Origin: CAIXSC01 sp046349935
GTDB taxonomy: Bacteria > Planctomycetota > Planctomycetia > Pirellulales > Pirellulaceae
Direction: 5' to 3'
Assembly (NCBI GenBank): GCA_046349935.1
Contig: JAXMBK010000003.1
Location: 310,001-374,000 of the forward strand
DNA length: 64,000 nucleotides
The notes under the pieces are model-generated. The model did not search any database, was not told the DNA's origin, and worked only from the letters and a program-made list of their open reading frames with translations. The translations under genes were made by a program, and so were the position numbers. Positions 9,401-16,368 of this stretch are shown piece after piece. Positions within the stretch are counted from its first letter, which is position 1. The number at the start of each line of letters is the position of its first letter.

Positions 9401-10336
9401 GAAACCAAGGAGGCCGCGGCGGTGGAGCAGACGTTGACCGAGTACGAAAGCGAGTTAGCGCGCTTCACGACGTCCGGCGTCGGCTCCTATGGCGCCAACG
9501 CACAGGATCGTCTGAGGAAGCTGAGCGAGCAATTGGAGGCTTACGACCCGGTTGATCAGGACAACCTCCCGTTCCCGCTCATGGAGACGTTCGTCTCCGA
9601 TTTGGCGAATCTCATTCCTGATCAGATCGAGGCGATTGAGCTCAGCGCCGTCGGCGGCTGGAAACCCCAGGACGCCGACTTCACGCTGGAGGCCAAATCG
9701 TGGGAGAAGATCAAGAAGACGGCCGTCGAGAAGCTAATGGGCGATTCGAGCACCGGCATAGGGAAGGCCCTCGAGAAACTCGGAAAGGCGGAGACGGCGC
9801 TCGGCAAGGACGCCAGCCCTGAAAACCGCCTGAAGTGCATCCAGGCGATCGACGAACTGGCCGAGAAGATCGGAAAGTTCAAGCCCGAGACGAAGAGCGG
9901 CAAAACGCATCCCGGCGGCGTGGAACTCAAACGACTGCTCATCAACAAAGCGACGGCGAAGCGCTCGACTCTCGCCAACGATCCGACCTACAAGTCTTCC
10001 TGCGAAATCAAGCCGTCGGCGATCGACGCCAAACAGTGGGAGAACGACAAGAAGACGTTCATCAAGCACGGACTGGTCGATCGCGCGACCGGCATCGGCA
10101 AAGCGCTTAAGTCCTATGCAACGGCGCGCGAGAAGGTCGATCGCGATCGCGCCAGCGAGAAGCTCCAAAACGCCTACTACGAAGCCGCCAAGTCGCTCGT
10201 GTCGGCCCTCGACGGCTGCAAGCCCGAGACGACCTTTAAGACGCCGTTCGAACCGGCGCTGGCGTATACCAAGAAGCTCGCCGAAATGGTGCGAGCCGAG
10301 ATGCGGGATCGACTGCCGTGGCTGAAGAGTCTGTAG
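6419..10336 (+). CDS. Locus A protein 3 (A3): 1305-aa helical protein with Gly/Ala-rich hydrophobic core
   Basis: Not recognised. Residues 1-330 are charged helices, including a Lys/Glu-rich stretch at about 165-200. From about 384 to 551 there are several Gly/Ala-rich hydrophobic stretches (GGLGVGLKAIDAIV, VFPPIGIIAKGVDVAKAAYD, ITAAGGLAIDATGKIIAQGS). The motif CLAIAAIEDNDAWAIRY follows near 590-610. The same order, hydrophobic stretches then HAIAWAAMEKQPADPVAR, occurs in the 1090-aa locus B protein. Near residues 950-1010 is a Thr/Lys-rich linker. The C-terminal 215 residues hold two tandem copies of a unit with STGIGKAL / ATGIGKAL (about 1093-1160 and 1205-1275). No N-terminal signal. The hydrophobic part could be a membrane-inserting or buried amphipathic region; sequence alone does not decide. 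Confidence 0.75.
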   Translation: MPPLTVERAWLGTTFKVGAHEPGTDAYKLEKAKQAYEKVADDPLVLAQLKSADMEQAFTNLKQTPPTNLTEYEQSLERLLDLRAKAHVVIDKKLKEIGDLFAQFKEARLCARNALAMRGDVSQSTDDFEKSLAAIETAEKTAIEKRDQREYQAAIDALNNGLIEFKKCENVIKLAKEDAQKETAKAKEQEQEAFKLYIGDSKQMRSMVGDPALMQLMVGSVVTEEMSQEKSQQLKIMEEALRGALDRYDKLKKTGLSPVDAADIALANIPRAFWPDRAIREIDMFYRVEQQIELDEAGQVANGIGEAFLTGAAVTDEYLDLAITTSADYMDYVLKIQLGFKAKDSIPKPGSKEFNKLNENQKSIITDNAQLIEIQQAFSITSKVTGGLGVGLKAIDAIVKIKNATGEFEGPVQQKTAEFERNKAIFDLLLGAKNVGADLLKDVFPPIGIIAKGVDVAKAAYDAAVYFKMLADINALGKKAERDPKSVVYLPLVRMAKHERLKAAEAVMRFVESALAVTGKSLELGGITAAGGLAIDATGKIIAQGSKFVFANIRWSDARKAKTAIAKAKGPPIDREMVAQVFKYSNRYATYCLAIAAIEDNDAWAIRYCTTTGLTEGEVSDPATSIMVLRKYILVKAQMDDEQQTFGDTIPGKVVGGAGQAIKWTGRKMDDLVRRRKTDAPYEPEFTVDEETGEQIANPKFVPLVHPKDVGELTRELWGKAKEKAIPAGWYDDRSGLGEELDYFQEILATWNTIGTLNDEEQEKQVAQNMWQCARGLYQFLMQLKPTTNDRKTPHEGMSQYLLAVQTIVQNFLNEVNVKRETLLKTVDDEKILNETYDKLKEKNKKAREQADKKLNALITDYKWDTPFGACRLAEYEALTISKLGVNPVLINGAINEATTGLHDEVLFPEARAHLGGYTDDQLDKPFKVMASSLLQKLVYRGLAEIALEARNLRDRPQPNAQPTTKTTKLPTTASLTVQDWKNAVKEAKNAGLQETKEAAAVEQTLTEYESELARFTTSGVGSYGANAQDRLRKLSEQLEAYDPVDQDNLPFPLMETFVSDLANLIPDQIEAIELSAVGGWKPQDADFTLEAKSWEKIKKTAVEKLMGDSSTGIGKALEKLGKAETALGKDASPENRLKCIQAIDELAEKIGKFKPETKSGKTHPGGVELKRLLINKATAKRSTLANDPTYKSSCEIKPSAIDAKQWENDKKTFIKHGLVDRATGIGKALKSYATAREKVDRDRASEKLQNAYYEAAKSLVSALDGCKPETTFKTPFEPALAYTKKLAEMVRAEMRDRLPWLKSL

Positions 10337-10450
10337 ACGTACGTTGCGCGGCCGAGTTAGTTTGACCGGAAGGCGCCGGGTGGGACGTTACAGCGACGGC
10401 GGCCGCAGCGGCCCGGCTTCGTCCACCGTACAGAAAGAACGAGGGGCCCG

Positions 10451-11668
10451 GTGAATCGAAACGAGTTCTTACGCACGGCGGCGTTGGCGGGATGGGCGGC
10501 CAGCCAAAGAGTGGTGCTCGCAGAGGATGCGCCGTCGGTCGCGAAGACTGACAAGCCGATGGCGCCGCCGTTCCAGTTCACGTCGCAGCCGCTGCTGCAA
10601 CATCCAACGTCCGACGAGATGGTCGTGTTCGTCGGCGTGAACCGCTTGGCTACGGGGTGGGTGGAATACGGCGAGACGCCCGAGTTGGGCCTCCGCAGCG
10701 CAGGAGATCGCGGTCTCATGCCGCTCGACCCAACGCTGCTCAAGATGCGTCTCTCCGGCTTGAAGCCAGGCACGCGTTACTATTACCGAGTGCATGCGTG
10801 CGAGATCGACTTTCGCAACGCCTACAGCATTCACCGCGGCGTCGAGGTGCGGAGCGAGTTGCACGAGTTCACGACGTTCGATCCGGCCGCGGCTTCCGCA
10901 CGCATCTCGATCATCAACGATACGCACGAAGTCGCCGCCACGTTGCAGGGACTCGCCAAACTGCTCGCCGCTCGTCCGTCGGACTGCCTGGTTTGGAACG
11001 GCGACATGTTCAACGACATTCGCAGCGAAACGCAATTGTCGCAGCAGATCCTGACGCCAGGCGGCGTCGCCTTGGCTGCCGACCGGCCGCTGGTCCCGGT
11101 TCGCGGCAACCACGACGTCCGCGGCGCACAAGCTCGGTTGCTCGACAAATACTTCGATCTCCCTGTCGGACTTTGGTACTACACGCTCCGCATCGGCCCC
11201 GTCGCCCTGCTGGTGCTCGACACGGGCGAAGACAAACCCGACTCGGCGCCCGTCTACGCGGGGCTCAACGATTTCGCTGGATATCGCACTCAACAACAGC
11301 AGTGGCTGCAGACGGCGCTCCAGCGCGACGCGTTCAAGTCGGCCAAGTTCCGCGTCGCAACGATGCACATCCCGTTGATCTGGAAAGAGCGGGCGTCCGC
11401 GGGCGACTACTGCGGCGATGGGCGCGCCAAGTGGCACGAACTACTCGTCGAACATCGAATCGACGTTGTGATTAGCGGCCACACGCACGAGCCGGGTTGG
11501 TTCGCACCAGGCCAGCAGGCGCCGTATGGTCAGCTTGTCGGCGGCGGTCCCAAGCCGGACGCCGCCACGCTGATCGAAGTGCACGCTGACTCCCAAAAGC
11601 TCTCACTCATCACCTCCGGGCTCGATGGTCGCGAACGGAGCCGATACGAATTGACGACGCGCGGCTGA
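10451..11668 (+). CDS. Exported metallophosphoesterase with N-terminal FnIII-like domain
   Basis: A calcineurin-like phosphatase of 405 residues, resembling purple acid phosphatases with an N-terminal beta-sandwich (about 45-145, ending LKPGTRYYYRV). Metal and catalytic motifs are in order: NDTH (about 156), NGDMF (about 183), GNHD (about 219), MHIP (about 305) and GHTH (about 343). The first Asp-x-His block is NDTH rather than the usual DxH, a mild variation. The leader has an uncharged stretch after NRNEF, consistent with export to the periplasm. The GTG start is supported by GAGGGG seven bases upstream. A second secreted phosphatase gene follows on the same strand, so both probably release phosphate from organic esters. 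Confidence 0.85.
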   Translation: MNRNEFLRTAALAGWAASQRVVLAEDAPSVAKTDKPMAPPFQFTSQPLLQHPTSDEMVVFVGVNRLATGWVEYGETPELGLRSAGDRGLMPLDPTLLKMRLSGLKPGTRYYYRVHACEIDFRNAYSIHRGVEVRSELHEFTTFDPAAASARISIINDTHEVAATLQGLAKLLAARPSDCLVWNGDMFNDIRSETQLSQQILTPGGVALAADRPLVPVRGNHDVRGAQARLLDKYFDLPVGLWYYTLRIGPVALLVLDTGEDKPDSAPVYAGLNDFAGYRTQQQQWLQTALQRDAFKSAKFRVATMHIPLIWKERASAGDYCGDGRAKWHELLVEHRIDVVISGHTHEPGWFAPGQQAPYGQLVGGGPKPDAATLIEVHADSQKLSLITSGLDGRERSRYELTTRG

Positions 11669-11829
11669 AGCACGGCGAAGATTCCATGTGCCTGGAGTGA
11701 ATTGTCGCGAGCCTAGCGCTAGCTCGACTTCGACGGATTGCCACGACCTGCCGCGTCCGGCGATACTCCGACACGGTCGCCGTCCTGGCGCCGCAATCGC
11801 TTTCGTCAGTTTGAATGAGGAGTGAATTC

Positions 11830-13422
11830 ATGTGTCCCCGGAAACTCGAGACGCCCGGTCGCGTTTGGAATTCGCAAGTCGCGAGCCGACGGACGTTCTT
11901 GTCGGCCAGCCTCGGTGCGGCGGCGGCGTGGCCGCTGCTCTCGACCTGTGATTCCGCGTTCGCTCGACGTTTTGCGCCGTTGTCCGATTCCCCGTTTACG
12001 CTCGGCGTCGCCTCGGGCGATCCCACGCCCGACGGCTTCGTCATCTGGACCCGACTGGCCCCCAAGCCGCTCGAGGGCGGCGGCATGCCGCACGAGAATC
12101 TCAAGGTGCGTTGGCAGGTCGCGCACGACGAACAGTTTACGAACGTCGTCGCCGAGGGAACGGCGGTCGCGACGCCCGAGCTGGCCCACTCGATCCACGT
12201 CGAAGTCGCGGGGCTCGATCCACACCGCTGGTATTTCTATCGCTTCGACGTCGCGAGCGAAGCGAGCCCCGTGGGACGCGCTCGGACGGCCCCGGCGGCG
12301 AACGCGTTCCCCGACCGACTTCAATTCGCCTTCGCCTCGTGCCAGCACTACGAAAGCGGTCATTACACAGCATACGAACACATGGCGCGCGAAGACCTAG
12401 ACCTGGTGGCCCACCTGGGCGACTACATCTACGAAGGCGTGCCGAACGTCAAGGCGTTTCGCCAGCATGTCGGGCCGCTCTTGCGCGAGCTGGTCGACTA
12501 TCGCAATCGGCACGCCCAATACAAGACGGACCCGCATTTGCAGGCGGCGCATGCCCATTGTCCGTGGATCGTCACCTGGGACGATCATGAATTCGCGAAC
12601 AACTGCGCCGGCGAGATCTCCGAAAGGCTGGACGACGATCCGGTCGCCTATCTGATGCGCCGCGCTGCGTCTTACCAAGCCTACTACGAGCACATGCCGC
12701 TGCGACGTTCGCAGGTTCCGCGCGGCCCCGATATGCTGTTATATCGGAGCATCGCCTGGGGGCGATTGGTCGAATTCGACGTCCTCGACACTCGCCAATA
12801 CCGCACGGACCAACCGTGCGGCGACGGAAACAAACCGCCTTGCGACGCCGTCTACGATCCGCGCGCTACGCTCATGGGAGATGCACAAGAACAGTGGCTC
12901 TACCGCCAACTCGATCGCACCTCGAGCGTTTGGAACGTGCTTGCGCAGCAGGTCATGATGGCCCGAGTCGATCGCAAGCCGGGGGACGAGATCGCGTACA
13001 GCATGGATCAATGGCCCGGATACGAAGCGAACCGTCAGCGAGTTCTCCAATACTTTGCGGAACACCCGCAGCTCAATCCGATCGTCATCGCCGGCGACAT
13101 CCACTGCAACTGGGGCAACCATCTGCAAGTCGATTCGTCGCGCGACGACTCGCCGGTCGTCGGAGTCGAGTTTGTCGGGACGTCGATCAGTTCGGGCGGC
13201 AACGGCGCCGAACAGCGCAAGGACACTCCGGGCGTCTTGAGCGAGAATCCGTTTGTGCGTTTCTTCAACGACGAACGCGGCTACGTCTCCTGCGAGGCGA
13301 CGCGCGAGCGTTGGACGACGCACTACCGGACGGTGCCGTTCGTCGACAAGCCAGGCGCACCGCTGCAAACGCGCAAGTCGTTCGTCGTCGAAGCGGGACG
13401 CCCCAGTCTGCACGAAGTCTAA
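11830..13422 (+). CDS. phoD: PhoD-like alkaline phosphatase / phosphodiesterase, Tat-exported
   Basis: A 530-residue PhoD-family protein. A twin-arginine leader (SRRTFLSASLGAAAA) is near residues 24-38. The N-terminal PhoD beta-sandwich begins FTLGVASGDP. Metal-binding motifs follow: FASCQ, HLGDYIYEG, TWDDHEFANN and AGDIHCNWG, the usual Fe/Ca ligands of the family. The ATG at 11830 has AGGAG seven bases upstream; an in-frame ATG at 11815 lies before that ribosome site and is less likely. It sits 161 bp after the metallophosphoesterase gene. PhoD enzymes cleave phosphomono- and diesters outside the cytoplasm. Confidence 0.92.
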   Translation: MCPRKLETPGRVWNSQVASRRTFLSASLGAAAAWPLLSTCDSAFARRFAPLSDSPFTLGVASGDPTPDGFVIWTRLAPKPLEGGGMPHENLKVRWQVAHDEQFTNVVAEGTAVATPELAHSIHVEVAGLDPHRWYFYRFDVASEASPVGRARTAPAANAFPDRLQFAFASCQHYESGHYTAYEHMAREDLDLVAHLGDYIYEGVPNVKAFRQHVGPLLRELVDYRNRHAQYKTDPHLQAAHAHCPWIVTWDDHEFANNCAGEISERLDDDPVAYLMRRAASYQAYYEHMPLRRSQVPRGPDMLLYRSIAWGRLVEFDVLDTRQYRTDQPCGDGNKPPCDAVYDPRATLMGDAQEQWLYRQLDRTSSVWNVLAQQVMMARVDRKPGDEIAYSMDQWPGYEANRQRVLQYFAEHPQLNPIVIAGDIHCNWGNHLQVDSSRDDSPVVGVEFVGTSISSGGNGAEQRKDTPGVLSENPFVRFFNDERGYVSCEATRERWTTHYRTVPFVDKPGAPLQTRKSFVVEAGRPSLHEV

Positions 13423-13457
13423 CCCACCCACTCCCCGTCGCAGAGCCGACCGTAGCA

Positions 13458-13472
13458 CAGGCTTCCAGCCTG
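13458..13472. repeat. GTAG-headed palindromic repeat, copy 1
   Basis: caggcttccagcctg, preceded by cgtagca. It is a 6-bp stem with a 3-nt loop, extendable to acaggcttccagcctgt. The block from ccccgtcgcagagccgaccgtag through the palindrome to cccctcacccc is repeated at 13707-13760, on the other side of the MITE copy. Further copy at 61643-61657. Confidence 0.75.
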
Positions 13473-13483
13473 TTGCCCCTCAC

Positions 13484-13703
13484 CCCGCTCCTGGAGTGAT
13501 AAAGATCTGAGAGTGAGTCCGCGCACTGTTGTTGCGCCGACACCCCTCATCCCCTGCCCTTCTCCCCGCGGCGGGGAGAAGGGAGCACAATCCGCGCGTG
13601 TCGTTGCGCAACAAACGACAGCGTTGCGCAACAAACGACAGTGGGTCCGAGGCGCCAAACACTCCGAATTCAACAGAGTTTTTATCACGCCGCCCCCGCT
13701 CCT
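13484..13703. mobile_element. MITE-like element, copy 2, with a flanking direct repeat
   Basis: The element core is 13493-13691 (199 bp), starting GGAGTGATAAAGATCT and ending AGTTTTTATCACGCC. It matches the copy at 2404-2599 nearly throughout, including the 13-bp hairpin and the two 20-bp internal units. The 10-mer ccccgctcct lies directly before it (13483-13492) and again at 13694-13703, a possible target-site duplication, although such C-rich sequence is common locally. It occupies much of the 462-bp gene-free stretch 13423-13884; the rest holds the GTAG palindromes. Confidence 0.75.
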
Positions 13704-13730
13704 CTCCCCGTTGCAGAGCCGACCGTAGAA

Positions 13731-13745
13731 CAGGCTTCCAGCCTG
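13731..13745. repeat. GTAG-headed palindromic repeat, copy 2
   Basis: Second copy of caggcttccagcctg, preceded by cgtagaa, inside a roughly 50-bp direct repeat of the block at 13434-13488. The two copies bracket the MITE. The remaining bases to 13884 show no other feature beyond the 3' end of the neighbouring gene. Confidence 0.75.
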
Positions 13746-13884
13746 TTGCCCCTCACCCCGTCGCAGAGCCGACGGGGCGAGGGGAGCACGTGAGGAATAC
13801 GATCAAGTGTTCGCCAAGCAGTCGTCTGTCGCTGGGCGGCGTGGGTCGGCCGAAGGCGTCGCGGAGCGGCGGCTCTGTGATCGG

Positions 13885-15093
13885 CTACTTGGCGATCTTG
13901 TAGACCGCCGAGTCAGTGCGCAGGAACATCGCGCCGTCGGCGAAAGCGGGCGTGGCGAACGTCCGGCCGGGGAGTTCATTCTTGCCGACCGGCTTGAATG
14001 TCTTGCCCAATTCGACCCACGTCGCGGCGCCTTCCTCATTCATGAACAGGACGAGTCCGTTGGCGAGGACGGGCGAAGCCGAGTAGTTGCCTTCGATGCG
14101 CTGCATCCAATGACGAGTTCCCGTTTTGGCGTCGACGCACGAGGCGATGCCTTCGTCCGAGACGAAGTACAGTTCGTCGCCGACCAACAGCGGCGACGGG
14201 GTGCTCGGGGCGCCGCGTTTCTGACGCCACACCACGTGCGTGTCGGTGACGTCTCCCTTGCCGCCCAGTTTGACCGCCATGAGTTCCGGATTGTCGTAGT
14301 CGTGGTTGTAGAAGACCATGCCATGCCCGATCGCCGGCTGCGGGACCACCGACCAGCCCGGTGCGAGCACTCGCCACAGCTCTGCACCCGTCTCGAGGTC
14401 ATACGCGGCGAAATGATCGGGGCCCGGCGCCATCACCTGCGGCTTGCCGTCCACGACCGCAATCGTCGGCGTGACGAACGAATGACTGATTCGCGCCTTC
14501 ACGCCCCGCAGAGTCTTCCAGACGACTTTGCCCGTCTTGGCATCCACGGCCGCAACGAACGGATTCACGCTGCCATCGCACACGACGACAAGCTTGCCGT
14601 CGTGCAATACGGGCGAGCCGCCGCTGCCGTGGAGCGGCGGGTAATCGAGTTCGAGACACAACCATTCCATGGCGCCGTCGGCCAGCGCGAGTCGCGCCAT
14701 GCCCAAGGCGCCGAAGTGCACGAAGACCGAATCGCCGTCGACCAGCGGCGTCGGGCTGGCGTGGCTGTTCTTCTTGTGGATCGACGGCGTCTTCTCGACC
14801 GCTCGCACTTCGCGATCCCAGACGACGGCGCCGGTCTTGGCATCCAGCGCCAAAGCCCGCAGCGACAAACCTTCGCCCTGAGGTACGGCCGTCGTCACGA
14901 TCACCTTGCCGGCAACGACGACGGGCGACGACCACCCCAAGCCGGCGATCGGCGCCTTCCATACCACATTCTTCGTCTCCGACCACTCCAGCGGCGTGGC
15001 CAGCCCCTCGACGCGCCCGTCCGCACGCGGTCCACGAAATTGATTCCAATCCGCACCGCACAGCGCACACAGGACCGCCAGTTCAACCACCAT
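13885..15093 (-). CDS. PQQ-binding-like beta-propeller repeat protein
   Basis: A 402-residue propeller with repeated blade signatures (LALDAKTGAVVWDREV, VDAKTGKVVWKTLRG, YDLETGAELWRV, VDAKTGTRHWMQRI), the AxDxxTGxxxW pattern of PQQ-like domains. The start is WNQFRGPRADG, typical of the planctomycetal outer-membrane assembly/PQQ-like group. A short hydrophobic N-terminus (VVELAVLCALCGA) probably exports it. AAAAGGGA lies eight bases before the ATG. A PQQ dehydrogenase activity is not implied: catalytic residues of quinoprotein dehydrogenases are not evident. Its substrate is unknown. Confidence 0.85.
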   Translation of the reverse strand: MVVELAVLCALCGADWNQFRGPRADGRVEGLATPLEWSETKNVVWKAPIAGLGWSSPVVVAGKVIVTTAVPQGEGLSLRALALDAKTGAVVWDREVRAVEKTPSIHKKNSHASPTPLVDGDSVFVHFGALGMARLALADGAMEWLCLELDYPPLHGSGGSPVLHDGKLVVVCDGSVNPFVAAVDAKTGKVVWKTLRGVKARISHSFVTPTIAVVDGKPQVMAPGPDHFAAYDLETGAELWRVLAPGWSVVPQPAIGHGMVFYNHDYDNPELMAVKLGGKGDVTDTHVVWRQKRGAPSTPSPLLVGDELYFVSDEGIASCVDAKTGTRHWMQRIEGNYSASPVLANGLVLFMNEEGAATWVELGKTFKPVGKNELPGRTFATPAFADGAMFLRTDSAVYKIAK

Positions 15094-15231
15094 GCGATTC
15101 GTCCCTTTTCTGTCTGATTGCCTATCGAGTTCTACGTCGTTCGATCCGTTTGCCGCAGGGCCGAGGCAGTCTATCCATCGACGCCGGCTGATTCAATCAG
15201 CAGCCTGGGGAATCGCCGCGCGGCTCGCCGC

Positions 15232-16242
15232 TTAGTCGCGCCAGACGGCGTCGAGGGCCGCTTTGGCGTCGAGTCGCTGGAAGGTGAGTCCCGAGGCGGG
15301 GTCGCGAACGGCGACGCCCGTGCGCTGAAAGATCGCGAGCATCGCGTCGGGGAGCGTCGCGCCGTCTTGGCGCCAGTCGTAGCGCGACTTGTCGATCGCT
15401 TCGCGCAACAATTGAACCGTTCCGCACAGAATTGCGTTGGACGACGAAGTGGCGGCGGCAGGGACGACGAGGTCGATCTTGGCGCTGCGATCGAGATACA
15501 CTTCGTCGCGTCCCGGCCGAACGGCGCCGATCGCGAAACAGTGCGGCTGACAGGCGGGCCACGAAATGCCTTTGGTGAATTGGTGATTCCCGGCAGGAGC
15601 GCTCACCCAGATCTGGAGCGAGCGCAGTCTCGCCAGTTGCTCGTCAATCTCGGTAGCGACGGGGGACGCATGTTCCAAATCGTCGACCGGCGCGAGGTTG
15701 ACCGCCGTGATCCGGTATCGCTCATGATTCTCGGCGACCCACTTCAGGCCGGCGGCAAGCGTTTGGCTGTCGGAGATCTCGCAGTGGCAGCACTCGAGCG
15801 CTCGAATCACGGCCACTTGATTGTCGAAGGCGACGCCGCGCCGTCCGCGGAAATTGAGCGACGAGGGAACGCCGATGGTCGAGCCGTGATAGCCGCGTCC
15901 TTCGTGTTTGGGGTCGTCGTCGCGGTCGACGCTGTCGTAAGCGACGAGCACTTTGGGACGCGCGCCGTCCTGGGCGGCCCATTCGGGCATCTCCAACTTG
16001 CAGCCGTCGTCGACGAGCGCGAGCGTCTGGCCGCGACCGAAGGTGAGCTTGTCGCGATACGCTTCCCAGACGTCGGTGATGCGGGCGTGTCGAAAGGCGG
16101 GCGGGTCGGCCGGCTCGAATTCGGCCGCCGAGCTGCCGGCGGCGTGGGGGCCGCAGAGGATGGCGAGCAGGCAGGAGAGGTCGAAGAAAAGGCCGCAGAG
16201 AGGGCCGCGGAGGGGGATGCGATGGTCGTGGGGAGGGAACAT
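15232..16242 (-). CDS. Exported subtilisin-like (S8) peptidase
   Basis: A 336-residue protein with the full S8 order. Catalytic Asp is in ALVDDG (78/79), His in YHGSTIG (H119), oxyanion Asn in APAGNH (N219), and Ser in the TSSSNA segment (266-268), where most family members have GTSMA. The Ser block is thus atypical but present. A hydrophobic leader spans about residues 17-39. The protein is compact for a subtilase and has no obvious propeptide. It lies between the propeller gene and the divergent dehydrogenase gene; only 126 bp separate its start from the latter's. Confidence 0.8.
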   Translation of the reverse strand: MFPPHDHRIPLRGPLCGLFFDLSCLLAILCGPHAAGSSAAEFEPADPPAFRHARITDVWEAYRDKLTFGRGQTLALVDDGCKLEMPEWAAQDGARPKVLVAYDSVDRDDDPKHEGRGYHGSTIGVPSSLNFRGRRGVAFDNQVAVIRALECCHCEISDSQTLAAGLKWVAENHERYRITAVNLAPVDDLEHASPVATEIDEQLARLRSLQIWVSAPAGNHQFTKGISWPACQPHCFAIGAVRPGRDEVYLDRSAKIDLVVPAAATSSSNAILCGTVQLLREAIDKSRYDWRQDGATLPDAMLAIFQRTGVAVRDPASGLTFQRLDAKAALDAVWRD

Positions 16243-16368
16243 GGGGATCGCCTTAGGATTTCTTGTCTGCCACAGAGGGCTCCGAGTTCACAGAGTCGAG
16301 GATGGCGTCGTGGCGGGGGTGGAAATGCAAGAAGGTCGGCTAGAATGGGCGGGCACGGGAGGATTGTG

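Noticed and set aside
3587..10336. Locus A as part of a contractile injection system or type VI secretion cluster
   Set aside because: No sheath, tube, baseplate, ClpV-like ATPase or VgrG-like gene occurs anywhere in the window; effector-like use remains only a possibility.
15118..16368. Long N-terminal extension of the dehydrogenase reading frame
   Set aside because: It lies antisense to the subtilase gene, which has intact catalytic motifs. A strong ribosome-binding site and signal peptide place the start at 16369.
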